NCBI GenBank assembly: GCA_930367215.1
Contig: OV884059.1
Coordinates: forward strand, 243,287,803 to 243,351,802
DNA length: 64,000 nt
DNA from: Pollenia angustigena
Lineage: Eukaryota; Arthropoda; Insecta; Diptera; Polleniidae
Direction: 5' to 3'
Shown: in pieces, positions 22,201 through 33,639 of the stretch
Position numbering within the stretch: the first letter of the stretch is position 1
How the letters are laid out: each line of letters opens with the position of its first letter
Program-made: the position numbers and the translations under genes
Notes under the pieces: model-generated
Databases searched by the model: none
The model's input: only the letters and a program-made list of their open reading frames with translations
Told to the model about the DNA's origin: nothing

Positions 22201-23629
22201 TAAGTTTGTTTATTCTTTTTTCCTTTTTTCTTCTGCTTCTTTATTTTTCTTAAAGGAACTCGTCTGTAATTGTCATTGAGCCTTCCATGCAGATTTTAAG
22301 TATCATCATTATTTCGTATGTATGTGAGCGAAATTTGCAAATGTTTGTTTGATTTTTTTTTGCTTTTATGAAGCGGAACTGCCTTTTTTTGTTTGTTGTT
22401 GTTTATATAGACATAAAATACACTAGCGCACAAGGCTGGATGAAGAATTCCACCCAAATTATTTTTATTTCTTATTTTAATATTCCCTTACAAACAGAGA
22501 AGAAGCAACAAAAATAAGAATAACAAAAAGCAAACATTCATTATCATTTCTTTGGTATAAAGCAACACATTCTCCACATACCCCATTTTGCTATCTGAAG
22601 ATGACAGGACTAAACATGAAACAAAAAGGAGAGCAATTTAATTGGTAATTAATTGCAGACCCCCGAAATCGTAATCAATTATTTATGTAAAAAGTAATAA
22701 AAACTCAGTTGCTGCAAAAATCGTTTTATTTTGGTGCAGCCATCTTCAGCGTTTATTGAAAAAGTAGGTACTTAATGTTAAACATATTTTTTATTTTATA
22801 ACTTTCTAAAGACTTTTGTAATCTTTTGTTTAAGAACTTGAACGTTATATCAAATACAGTTGTTACAGTAGGAACATGGATTTTGAATTAGTACAAAAAC
22901 GAAATTAAATCTTGATTTTTTTCACGCATTATCGACGGTTAAAGTGCTGTTTCATCAGACTCTTACCAAGTGGAAGAAGTAGTATGTAATGAAAGCGGTC
23001 TCAGTGTTGGTAGTTGAGGTTTGCTGTTGCTATTCAACAGATGCTGCCAGCATGTTAAAAGCCAACAGAGGCTAGATATGTAGCTCCAGTTCCTAAACAA
23101 GGAGCGAGTGTTCAATTTTGCTTCTTTATACACCAAAAATTGTTACCTGTGTGTGTTGGTTGCTCTGACCCATTTGTTCATTGAATAAAATTACAACCGA
23201 ACATTCTTTTAATAAAGGGCAATAGATTAACCCACGTTTTCATAAACGATTACTAAATTTAACAAACATTTATTCAAGATAATTTTCTTATAAATGTGTT
23301 CATTAAACCTTTATTAAATATAAATTTTTTTATGAATACAGGCATAAATATTCACGGACTGTAACAGAAAATAAGATGAAAACGATCTTAAGGAACTGAT
23401 TTAGATCATAATTTTTGAAACATCTTCTAACATTTGTTTCGACAAAAAAGGATCTTTTGTTAAGTAAAAGTTAATATTTTTGTTTAAGTCATAAATTTGT
23501 ACGAAAGACGCGTTAAAAAGATTTTACTAGGGACAGTAAATAAAAGTTATCTCCATATAAGAGTCAACAGAAACTATGCTGTCACATACCAATAGATTCG
23601 TATTTAAGTGCTCTTTCAGAACCTACGGA
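22201..23629. other. Unassigned AT-rich sequence
   Basis: No TIR pair, array or recognisable coding sequence. Confidence 0.45.
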
Positions 23630-23800
23630 CTCTTTAAAAGAGAGTTTTATTTCGCTGTCATAAAAAATTAAGAGTTTTATTTTTACCATCTAACATAAAA
23701 CATCTCGAGGAGTTCTATTATTCTCTTGATAAGATAAAACTCTTTGAAAGAGTTTTATTTTTTCCGCCTAAAACAGAACCCATTTCAAAGTTATTTTCGG
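23630..23800. repeat. GAGTTTTATTTT-rich repeat, copy 1
   Basis: Several direct and inverted GAGTTTTATTTT / AAAACTC words, including AAACTCTTTGAAAGAGTTTT, make this stretch self-complementary. The same words occur at 27330-27420 and 28410-28600, which appear to be the two halves of a related element split by two insertions. Ends are not defined. Confidence 0.6.
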
Positions 23801-24148
23801 GAAAACAAAATTTATTATTAAATTTTGTATGACGTGCTAAATTCCCAATTTTTCATATATGATAAATACACTGAAATTTATCGTTGAGGGAAAGCTAGCT
23901 TCTATGCGCATTTCACTGGTTGCTTAGGCCAGATCATCAGGAAACCTTTTCCAAAGATTTTAGAAAAGCCAAAAATATTACAAATAAAACCCTAAAGCGA
24001 ATAAGAATTATAAACACTCTAAGTCTTACTTGTAATAATATCAAAGCTTAAACAAAACACCAACAATCAACAGTGAGTTTATCTTTTCTTACATCCCCAT
24101 ACAATTGGTTGGGTTCTTTCCGACTCGAATTGTAGTTGTATGTGGGTA
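23801..24148. other. Unassigned spacer
   Basis: AT-rich; nothing recognised. Confidence 0.4.
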
Positions 24149-24389
24149 TAGGGATGAAACGATACGAGTAAATACAAGTACATATTCGATATATTTATAT
24201 AAGTACCAAGTATTTTTGTAATCGATACTAAGCAACCGACTACCAAGTAGTATCGGTAAAAAAAATACTCGGTATCGGTCAAAAGTAATCGTTTCACTTT
24301 GGTATTGACATTAATCTTAAATTTTTGATTATTTTCCAAAGCTGGAGCACCAGTAACGGTATCAAGAAGCCCGTTTGACCAGTAAACAC

Positions 24390-24765
24390 CTATAAACCAC
24401 ATATCGTCTAGGTCCAGTTCCTTAATTTCGGGCTATAGGAAGTCCGTTATTATGTCGCGATAGCGACCACCATTCACGGTAATTGCTTTGCCGACCTCAT
24501 TTTCGAAGAAGTACGGCCCGATAACACTGCCAGCCGCAGAACTAAGTGGGCGAGCATGCACATATGTTTTCCCATTACCTACAAACCCGGTTTGCTGAAA
24601 TTTGCGCACAATTCTCATGATTGTGGAAACATTTGGTCGATTATGCTGACCAAAAAAATCACGATGTGCACGTAATGCATTTTGATTGAACGCCCATTTT
24701 CGAAAAAGGCTTTAACAATCTTAACGAGCTGCTCAATTGTGTACCTCTCAATGATAGAAGTGCTT
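24390..24765 (-). pseudogene. Tc1/mariner transposase remnant (N-terminal and mid parts)
   Basis: Reading the minus strand from 24765, an HTH-like stretch (IERYTIEQLVKIVKAFFENG) is followed after a frameshift by VSTIMRIVRKFQQTGFVGNG, then by a jump to VIGPYFFENEVGKAITVNGG, RYRDIITDFL, a stop, and LDDMWF. In insect Tc1/mariner (IS630) transposases these blocks occur in this order, but a long section between the second and third is normally present, so an internal deletion has removed much of the first part of the catalytic domain. Frameshift, stop and deletion make it non-functional. Related C-terminal scraps lie at 32855-33435 and 48070-48180. Confidence 0.82.
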
Positions 24766-25090
24766 AAATACTGAAACAAAGAAAGGACAATTTAAGTTGC
24801 GCAAAAAACTTGACTCACAATTATCTAGATTATGGTTTAACCACCCTTTATTATTTATTTATCAATTCAAAAATAAAATACATATTTACATTGAAAATAA
24901 ATTCATAGTAACATTGTTCATTTCTGGAATAAAAGGTAAATAAAAGGTTGTTATCCTGAACGTTCTATAAAATTTTGTTTCCTAAGATAAAAAAGGTTTT
25001 TCGAAAGGAAATTGATACTTGGTGGTAAATTAAAGTGGTCTCAAACTTAACACTTTGTGTTTTGCACAAAAATTCTAATGGGTCGTAGTT

Positions 25091-26648
25091 AGGACTGCCA
25101 GACGGCCTGAATTGACCATTTGTCCTGTTAAAAAACTTTATTTAATTTTGAAAAATAACTTTTTTATTAATTTTTATTATTGTTTAGAATAAAATCATAT
25201 ACTAAGAAAAAATTGTAAGGAAACAATTTCTATTTTGTCGACAAACATTCCAATTAATGAGATAGAGAGAGAGGTCAAATTTTTCAAAAATGCGATAAAA
25301 ATAACGTACAAACTTATATAAATTGATCTCGTTTTTTAGTCATGCCATCTAGCCATACTTTTTGTGCATGCATTTGAGGTATTTCTGATAATCTTTATTC
25401 ACAAGAATCCATTCATATGACCGAATAAAGGCTACAATTTTAAAAATATAAAATTTTGATGAAAGTTGCCAAATGTGTCAAACATTTTTGCTTACAACTA
25501 AAGTAATAGAGTTATTAAATTCTTTAAAAATCGAACAAGCTTTAAAAACGATCCAGTAGTTAAAGTTCATTAACTAATTTTGTTTTATATACTTCATACA
25601 ATGAGTACATCTTATCTTTATTAGAATTTACCTCAAAATAAAAAAACGACGGTAATTTAAACAAAAATTTAACTGGAAATCACTATTGATTTCAATTTTA
25701 CTCGATTCGTAACATGGCTGTTTATGTACTTTTTTATTTGATTTAATTTAATATATACCAAGTTGAATTTATATAAACGATGGCAGCAATACTTAAACAA
25801 AACAAAAACCACAGAAACAGCTGATGTTAACGTCTCGAAATGTTAACTATTTATAAATAATAGGTGCGATCCCGTACTTTTTGGGTAAAGTTCGGTACAA
25901 TGAGAGTAAACAAAAAATTCTCTCAATAATAGACAAAATGTACAAAAGTACGGGAACAATAAAAACCAAATTTCCACCCCAAAAGAAAACGTTAATATGA
26001 AATATGTTCAAATAAATACCCAAAGACACATAAGCATGCATAAAAGTAAAATTCAACCATGTACTTCCATTTTTCAACATTTTCTATTGATTATTTTATT
26101 AATATTATGTATTTAAATTCTTTTGGCAATACTTGATTGTAGTTTGTAATTGTTTATTTTTTAACACAGCTGATTGCTTAACAATTTTCCAAATCAACCC
26201 AAAGAAAAAGTACGGGCTACTTCGTGCATTAAGAAGAAGATTATTTTTCTCTCAAAATCTCTCTCACTTTACCAAACTTTGAGTACGGGAATAGTTTTCG
26301 GTAAGATTGGGATCCCGCGGGCTCCCAATGTTGAGTACGGGATCACACCTAAAATATTATGAAACGAAAACAAATTGATTCGAACTGTCAAAGTCAACAG
26401 ACTTCTCACTGCCACATGTAGCAAATTCGCCCTGATTATAATTTTGTAATATGATATAAGACTGAATTTAAAGTGTTACGTTTCTTTGCTTTTAAAAAAA
26501 TTTTTTTTATATTGCAAAATAAAATCTGAAGTAAAATTTTATATTTTCTTATAGTTAAGTACTTTTTCAAATTGTCCAGTTATTTTTTTAAATCCAGGGG
26601 AATTTTTCTTTTGTCCAGTTATTTGACTTTTGATATCTAGCAACCCAA
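25091..26648. mobile_element. hAT-like element, 1558 bp, GTCGTAGTT flanks
   Basis: GTCGTAGTT occurs immediately before 25091 (25082-25090) and after 26648 (26649-26657), an 8- or 9-bp TSD. The ends are weakly inverted (AGGACTGCCAGA against, reversed, TGGGTTGCTAGA). Removing the segment rejoins a continuous AATGGGTCGTAGTTCTTATT. TTGTCC words occur near both ends (25127; 26571 and 26610). It hosts the inverted-repeat element at 25861-26351. Confidence 0.7.
25861..26351. mobile_element. TIR element TAGGTGYGATCCCGTACT, 491 bp
   Basis: TAGGTGCGATCCCGTACTTT at the left and, reversed, TAGGTGTGATCCCGTACTCA at the right. AGTACGGGA words recur inside. The flanking DNA is too AT-rich to fix a TSD. Open frames 25847-26080 (-) and 26174-26362 (+) overlap the ends and are not genes. 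Confidence 0.75.
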
Positions 26649-26862
26649 GTCGTAGTTCTTATTGTATTGTATAGCACTAAAACACTAATAAGAACGTTTT
26701 TAAATGCTGCTTTCTATTATTTTATGATACCAACCGATACAAGTACCGATACAAGTAAGTATCGATACTTTTTTTTCGATACTAAGTAGGTATCGATACT
26801 TTACGAGCGTTACCACATCGAGTAAAAGTATCGATACCTTAGAGGTATCGTTTCATCCCTAA

Positions 26863-27202
26863 TGGTCATTTTCTCATTAGGCGATTATCTTTTTTCCCAA
26901 CGAAAAACTGCACATTAAAGAAATTTGGTTTTTTCAATGTCTCATTTGCTTCGTTTTAATCGCAAAGCTAACCGGCACTCATCTGCCAATTATTTATTTT
27001 CCTTTTATTTGCCGTACAGATAAATTCAATCAGCTGACTCCCATCTTTTACATGTATTTTGAGTGGCGTTGCCAGCTGAAAATTTTGTTTTTTGTCGGTA
27101 TATTGAGAAACCCAAAATCGTTAACGGACAGTTTATCGGTCCAATAAATTTATGTTGACATTAAGTAACAGACAGTTCGTCGGTACATTGAGAAAATGGC
27201 CA
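26863..27202. mobile_element. TIR element TGGYCATTTTCTCA, 340 bp, TAA TSD
   Basis: TGGTCATTTTCTCA at the left and, reversed, TGGCCATTTTCTCA at the right, flanked by TAA (26860-26862, 27203-27205). CGACAAAAAACAAAATTTTC- and GGACAGTTTATCGG-type words fill the right half. It inserted at the right edge of the 24149-26861 hAT, separating that element from its TSD. PIF/Harbinger-like by target length. Confidence 0.78.
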
Positions 27203-27462
27203 TAAGTGTGTAAATAGGAAAAACAAAATTAAAAAACAAATTGTTTCATTCTATTGTCTTCGTAGGAAATCCAATTCAGTTTTCTGCACGGGCACATGCA
27301 AGTATATTATCAAATTTATTTTCGGGAATAGAAAACTCATTTCGCCGTCATAAAATATAAAACTTTTTCAAGGAGTTTTCTCTTTTCGTCTTAAATAAAA
27401 CTGATTTTAATTCTTTTCTTCTTTTTTTAAAAATTGTAATGATCTGAGCAGCGGCAAGCTTA

Positions 27463-27881
27463 TACTATGTTCACACTTGGGTTTTTAAACGCGTTTAAGC
27501 AAAATGTTGATTAAAAACGTTAATCAAAGCTTATCACATTACTTTTGAGATGATTAAGATGACAGATGATTAAGAAAACAACACAACAAATAAATTTATA
27601 TTTCTTTAAAGTATTAAAAATGGATAAAAACACTTTTATAAAGTTATCAGAAGATTATTTTAAACATATTAATGATGAAATTGTAAAAATTTATGTATTA
27701 TTGAAGGAAAAAAAACATTCATGCTGGCCGATTCTACATTATACTCAGTTTGAGGTATGTTCAGAGGATTCTTTGTCAATTTGTATAAATGTATGGGTAA
27801 TCATCTCGATTTTGATGTGATTAGAGCTTAATCACGTTCGCGTTTCTTAAGCGCGTTTCAGAACTCAGTGTGAACATAGTA
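27463..27881. mobile_element. TACTATGTTCACAC TIR element, copy 1, 419 bp, TTA TSD
   Basis: TACTATGTTCACACT at the left, its complement at the right, flanked by TTA (27460-27462, 27882-27884). Subterminal AAACGCGTTTAA / TTAAGCGCGTTT words are inverted at the two ends. An internal open frame (27566-27820) contains MDKNTFIKLSEDYFKHINDE and is partly shared with copy 2, so the consensus element may once have coded for something. I do not recognise the protein. Confidence 0.85.
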
Positions 27882-27892
27882 TTAAAGTGTAA

Positions 27893-28403
27893 TGCTAAGT
27901 TCACACTTGGGTTTTTAAACGCGTTTAAACAAAATGTTGATTTAGCTAATCAAAGCCGTTCACATTACATTTGAGATGATTAAGATGACAGATGATTAAG
28001 AAAAAAAAAACACACAACAAACACACAAAAAAAAATCAAACAAATTTATATTTCTTTAAAGTATTAAAAATGGATAAAAACACTTTTATAAAGTGATCAG
28101 AAGATTATTTTAATCATTTTAATGATGGAATTGTGAAAATGTATGAATTATTTAAGGAAAAAAATAAAAACATTAAGCAGAAATCTTGGCCGGTTTTACA
28201 CGACATGTTGGCGATTCTACATTTGAGGTATGTTCAGTGGATTCTACGTGATTTATGAAGTGATTTAGTTGTAATCATGTCAATTTGAAGTAATTAACAA
28301 ATTACTTCAATGTACTGGCAATCATTTCAATTTTGAAGTGATTAGAGCTTAATCACGTTCGAGCTGTTTAAATGCGTTTAAGAACCCAAGTGTGAACATA
28401 GTA
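27893..28403. mobile_element. TACTATGTTCACAC TIR element, copy 2, 511 bp, TAA TSD
   Basis: The left end TGCTAAGTTCACAC is worn; the right end reversed is TACTATGTTCACAC. It is flanked by TAA (27890-27892, 28404-28406). It lies 11 bp from copy 1 in the same orientation and shares the block from GATGATTAAGATGACAGATG to ACACTTTTATAAAGT. Its own TSD argues for a separate insertion and against simple tandem duplication of copy 1. Confidence 0.83.
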
Positions 28404-31003
28404 TAACATAAAAATGTTTTATTTTTTGAGTTCTACTTTTCAAAGACTGAATAAAACTCTCTTTTTTAAAATTTTAGTTCAACTTTTTTTTCTGAACTGA
28501 GTTTTATTTTATGACGGAAAAAAGCAAAACACCTCAAATGAGTTTTATTTTCTAATGGCTAAAAAAAACACTCATTTAATTCGAGCTTTTATTTTTACGT
28601 TGAAAACCAACTATTTTAGATGGATTTTAGTTCACAAAATAAGTGTTATAAAGAACTTTTTCGGTCCATAGATTAAACATTTAGATTTCTTGAAATTTAA
28701 CGAAGTTAACCAAAATATCGGAGATAATATCACTCATTTGCTGCAACAACGTTATTAGTAAAAAATATTATACTTTGACTTAATATTATTTATGCATTGT
28801 AAATTATTCTTATGAAGCAATAGTAAATATTTCTTATTAAGCTATTTCTTGAGAGAAAAATACAATGTTTTTTTTCCATTATGTTGTTTTTTATCTAAAA
28901 ACTTTCAAGTCGTTTTATGTAAAACTAATATTTCTGAGTTATGACGATGTTGCACCAGTATATTGTCAATATTAAATAAAAAGTTTTTTATCTTACAATT
29001 TAAAGACCTGTATCCAAAACATTTAGACACGTTAAATAAAACATAACTACACAGGTGAACGCAAGAGTTTTATGGCAATTTTTTTCACGTGGACAGGCTT
29101 GGCATCGAGTTTCGTAAGCGCAGTCTGTAACTTATTAAAGTTGTAACAAGATAATGTTTTAAGATAAAAATTAAAATATTATTTCCGTTTTGTGCAAATA
29201 GGCTCAGTTGTTGTCTGTTCTTCAGCTAATGAGCTTTAGAAAAATATAAAAATTTTTTTTTGAAATTAAATAAAAACGTTGGTATTTTATTCAAGTTTTT
29301 CCTGGTTTGTTTGTTCGTGTTTTCACATGTGATTGGCAATAATAAACCAATTGATAGGATTCATATACATATCCATTAATAAATCTCTTTTTGTAACTTT
29401 TATTTTAAAAATATTATTTTGTTTTCCACACATATTTTTAAATACACACTATTTTTAGTATAAATTTCGCCCACACAATCACTTTTTAGTTTCTTAATGA
29501 ATTTAGTTTAATTAGGTTTGTTTTAATTAGTTAACTATTGCAGAGAAAGTGCTGTTGTATCGGCAGTTGTTGTGCATATTTTTCATAAACGCTTTTTATT
29601 GCTTGTAGTACAGAAAATATCCTAAATTTCAAGGACACAGCCATTGGCAACACACAGACAGACACATTCTTACAGATACGCTTTCTCTCTTCTTTTCATC
29701 ATTCACTTCAGTTTTGAATAAAGTTTAAAATTTTGTATCTATGACTTAAATATTAATACTTTACTAAACACTGATTAAAATAACATTTTAAATGTTTTTT
29801 TACCTTTGAATTTTAATTTGTATTTTTTGGATTTGGAAACAACGTAGGTTTTTGAATTTTTGAGTATTTTTTCTACATTTTTCTTTTTTTAGATAAAACA
29901 CAAGATATTTAATAAATTTAAAACATTTTATAATTAATAGATTTACGTCACACAAGTATTAATATTAATTTTATTATTTATTTTTTTCTTGGCTGCTTCA
30001 TTTTGTTAAATAAAAATAAACTTTTTTAAAATTTCGTTTTTATAAATTCACACTTTTTTCTCTTTTTTTTTAAATTATTTAAAATTTAAACGACAGACGA
30101 CAATGTGTCAAATGATAAGAAAGAAAAACGTAGTCTAACACAATTAGCACGAACTGAAACGACTGGTTGGCAAACACGAAGCACACGCTCGCTCATTATT
30201 TCAAAAAGTAGGAATAAAATCGACTTAACTCGGGGTTTTTACATTTTTAGTATTTTTCTTGGGCGATTTTCTAGGATATTTGAAATTTTTCATTTACAAA
30301 ATTTTACAATTTTTTTTTTTTTTGTAATAAACATTGTACAACTTTATAATTCTTGCAATTTTTTTTTTTATTTTCTTTAAATTAAAACTTGGTTTAAATT
30401 GGTTTCATTATTGTAATTTATGCACTTTAAGACACCGACCGACCACCAGCAAGCACTAAATATTTCACTTGAAAACTTTCTTGGTGAATTCTTGTTGTTT
30501 TCTTTCTATTTTTCTTTTAATTTAAATTAAATTTTCTTTTTTATATTTTACATTTTAAACCGAATCTCTTATCTTAAGATGGAGAATAAATGAATAGAAT
30601 GCTCCTTTTTTTTCTTAGTTCACTTTCGCTGCGTAGTGTCTGTGTGGTGGTGGCGGTTTTCAATTTACAATACCAGCTTAAATAGTATAGAAAATACCAC
30701 ATTAAACGGTAATTCTTTTGGTGTTTCTTAAAGCACAAGCTCTCTCAGTAGCGTTTACGAATCTTAGCATCGCGGCGTATATCCAACGACTATCAGCATT
30801 TAAATTTAAAACATTTCTGGAGGCCCCAATAATCTGCTACATATGTGTGAGTGTATGAGTATTCACACAGAATGAAACCCCGAAGTTCAGCAAAACTCAT
30901 CACATGAAACAAGAAGAAGATGCTAGAGAGTATAGGAATTGAAACATAAAACAACAACAACAGAACATGCGAAATTTTGCATACTAATTACCTTGAGCTT
31001 TTG

Positions 31004-31026
31004 CTCTCTCTCGTCTCTCTCTCTCC
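31004..31026 (-). promoter_or_regulatory. GAGA-type tract
   Basis: CTCTCTCTCGTCTCTCTCTCTC, which is GAGAG repeats on the minus strand. In Drosophila such tracts bind GAGA factor at promoters and Polycomb response elements. Here there is only the motif, in a repeat-poor segment, and function is inference. Confidence 0.35.
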
Positions 31027-31503
31027 CACACCATGTTGGCCAAAAAAGCAAAGTTCTATGAGAGCCAAAAAAGTAATAAAATTCTAAGAAGCTTTTACTT
31101 TTACATAAAAAAAAACACCATAAAAGAGAAGGCTTTTAAGCATAATGTTGATGAGCAAAAAGTTCTCTTTATTCGTTTGATGGGGGTCACACGTAAATAC
31201 GTCATTAGTTGAAGGAAATGCTGTATAAAAAACAAAAAATAAACAATAAAAAGAGACGCTACTCTTTCAAAGTTTTATTGCAATTGAACTTTGGAAAAGC
31301 AACAATTTCCTGAAATGCCGGGAAGCCAGTGAGCTTTTTGTTTCAAAACGGAAATATCCCACAAAACTGAGCTTCCAGTTCAAACAAAACATGTGCTTTT
31401 ACAACTCCATAGCACGCGACTTGAAAATGAAGAGGGCACGATTAAGGGTTATACTCGTATGTATACAGGAATGCAGTATATAGGTTAGTAGTAGTAGTAA
31501 AAC

Positions 31504-31523
31504 GCACACATACACACACACAC
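31504..31523. repeat. (CA)n microsatellite
   Basis: A short CA run with one TA interruption. Confidence 0.75.
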
Positions 31524-32854
31524 TATACATAAAATTTTAGCCCTATAACACATGTAAAAAGTCTGTATTAATATAGAACAACAACAGCAGTAGCAGAAAA
31601 CTACGAATATAAAAACGAAAACAAAATAATGTAAAATTGTTGAATGAGTTGCGCTTCCTTATGCTTTTCGTCATTAAATGTGTATAGAACAATGTAAAAG
31701 GGAAAAGGAAGCAAAATTCTCTTTAACTCAAGTTTATCAAAACAAACAAAAATGTAAGAGTAAAGAACAGAGTTGTTTATGTTGCCAAAGCAGGCACAAT
31801 AAAAGATATTTTTATGAAAAGAGAACATTAACAAACATAAGGCTTATGCGAACCAATAACAACAATTTTTTTTTAATAAAAAAAAACCAAAACAAAAACA
31901 AAAAACTGGAAATATTATTTGTTAAGGGTCGAAAAGAAAAATTGTAAAGAAATTTGAAGACACAACGTAATAATAGAGAATATCTGCAGTCAATGTGAAA
32001 AATTTTGCAGAACATAAATGCCTTCGCAAGAGTGTAGGCTGACTTTATTTTTTGCCCATTTAGGCACATACATGCATACATATGTACATATAAAAAATAC
32101 TACACAACGTATGTGCAACATATCAAATACATAAAAAAAGTATGTAGATATTTCTTATACGCTCCCTTTATTTTCTCAATTTAAATTGGAATATTACTTC
32201 AATATATTATGTTGTTGTATACTCGAATTCAATATCAACAACATTTAACTTTTTTATCAACTGGAGAATATCATTATGATTTGTGTACTGAAAATCAAGA
32301 CTTGAATAAATTTTTTCAAAAAAGTATTCAAATTTCGAGTTAGAAAAGGCAGTCGTCGAAATAAAAAACACATTAAATTTAATTTGAAACTTTTACAAAA
32401 AATGTCGAATACTTTTGCTGTAGAAAAAAAAGTCGGGATTGTAAGAAAAGATAAACTCACTGTTTATTGTTGTTGTTTTCGTTTAAGCTTTGATATTGTT
32501 ACAAGTAAAACTGGGGCTTTTAATTCTTATTCGCTTAACAGTTTTCTTTGTATAATATCTTTAGTTTTTCTAAAATCTTTGGATGAAGTTTCCTGACGAT
32601 CTGGCCTAAGCCACCAGTAAAATGCGCATAGGAATAGCTTATCCCATCAACAATAAACTTCGGTTTGTCAATGGTAGGAATGGGAATTTAGCACATTATA
32701 ACGAAACCTTGAGAAAAAAATTGTTGAAACCTTTTCCCAAAAAATTAATTTTGAAATAAATATTTTTAAATATCAGGGATAAGAGGCAAAGAACTTTGTT
32801 CTGTAAAATAAACACAACAAATTCAATAGAATGACTAAAATTTTCATGGCATTT

Positions 32855-33435
32855 AGTGTTTACAAATAATTCCTGGAATATGGCCCCCGCGACTGTGGCT
32901 TATGAACGCCATCCTGTCGGACTTATTTTGGACCACTTTTTCGAGAATACCTGCAGCCGTATTCCGTCATTCGCAAAAGCTCAATCTATATCGCCAAAAA
33001 TTTATAAAGTTGATTTAGAGATTTTTGGCTGCGAATGCAATTTTGTAACGTGTATTGCTAAATTTGGCAATGCCATAAAAATTTAATTTGCCGCAATTTT
33101 AGCTTTTAATGTTATCGCTCAAATGTTTAAATTTTGTATTCTCTTAGGCATTTTAGCGATCGAGATTAAGCTTTAACTAAGCGAATTACAGAATATGGCT
33201 GATGGTCTAATTTCGTTAATAGTGCGTCGTATATTGGCTTAGAAATGATCCATCGTTGCCGGTTTATCAGCATAGACCAGAGATGTGACGTACCCCCACA
33301 AAAAGTAGTCCAACGGTGTCAAATTACACGAACGAGGTGGCCAATGCACTGGTCCATTTCTTGAGATAATTTGGTCACCAAATGCTTGGCTCAACAAAGT
33401 GCGCTCTCTTATTGGAACCATTTCACGGTCCAATT
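32855..33435 (-). pseudogene. Tc1/mariner transposase C-terminal remnant
   Basis: On the minus strand from 33435, codons give LLSQAFGDQIISRNGPVHWP, then PPRSCNLTPLDYFLWGYV and YADKPATMDHF. After a frameshift comes NIRRTINEIRPSAIF. About 200 bp further on (32855-32945) GILEKVVQNKSDRMAF and HSRGGHIPGI complete the C-terminus. The order matches insect D..D-type Tc1/mariner (IS630) transposases. The Asp of PLDYFLW, which I align with the third catalytic acidic residue, is present, while the preceding Asp of the family motif (C-D-L-T-P) is Asn here. Frameshift, an internal non-matching segment and loss of the N-terminal two thirds make it dead. A SINE abuts it on the right. Confidence 0.9.
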
Positions 33436-33611
33436 TTTTTTTTTTTTTTTAACTTTTTTTTTAAACTTTTTTTTTTTTTTTTTAATTTTCCTAAGCTAAT
33501 CCCGCGAAGCTCTATGCTTGTCTGCAGGAAAGAAACCAGAGTCTCTGGCGGGAATCGAACCCGCAACCTCGGCGCTGATAGACTAGCTCGCTACCAGCTA
33601 GCCTACGGGGC
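33436..33611 (-). mobile_element. tRNA-derived SINE, full copy with poly(A)
   Basis: Minus-strand head GCCCCGTAGGCTAGCTGGTA, B box GGTTCGATTCC (complement at 33551-33561), tail GCTTCGCGGGATTAGCTTAG, and an A-rich 3' end that appears as poly(T) at 33436-33482. This is the most complete copy in the window. The head is partly duplicated (a second CACTACGGGGCC at 33611-33622), which could be part of the flank or a 5' extension. Confidence 0.9.
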
Positions 33612-33639
33612 ACTACGGGGCCTACTTTCAATGGCATGA

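Larger units (their letters stand above)
24149..26861. mobile_element. hAT-type element TAGGGATGAAAC, 2.7 kb including insertions
   Basis: TAGGGATGAAACGATAC at the left and, reversed, TAGGGATGAAACGATACC at the right. Both arms repeat GTATCGATAC / CGATACTAAG-like words. The left flank is TGTGGGTA. The right flank, after removing the TAA-type insertion at 26863-27202, is AGTGTGTA (6 of 8 identical), a plausible worn TSD. A mariner scrap (24390-24765) and a second hAT-like element (25091-26648) lie inside. Two independent elements in opposite orientation remain possible. Confidence 0.6.
27330..28600. repeat. GAGTTTTATTTT-rich repeat, copy 2, split by two insertions
   Basis: The left part (27330-27420) has CGCCGTCATAAAATA and AGGAGTTTTCTCTTTTCGTC. 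The right part (28410-28600) has repeated GAGTTTTATTTT words and ATGACGGAAAA. Between them sit two related TIR elements. The words match 23630-23800. Ends unresolved. Confidence 0.55.
28640..32640. other. Longest stretch without recognised elements
   Basis: About 4 kb with no clear TIR pair, SINE or transposase scrap, unlike the rest of the window. It is AT-rich with CA, GAGA and poly(T) tracts. Open frames at 30105-30380, 31601-32081 and 32257-32596 overlap each other on both strands and follow base composition, so I do not call genes. Host intron, UTR or regulatory DNA is plausible but unproven. Confidence 0.45.

Noticed and set aside
30105..30380. 91-codon open frame with a basic start
   Set aside because: It runs into poly(T)-encoded Phe and Ile, has no domain and no supporting context.
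31601..32081. Overlapping open frames on both strands
   Set aside because: Coverage of both strands by similar-length frames in AT-rich DNA points to chance.
33239..33433. A working transposase gene
   Set aside because: It looks coding, but only the C-terminal part is left, frames break on both sides and a SINE abuts it.
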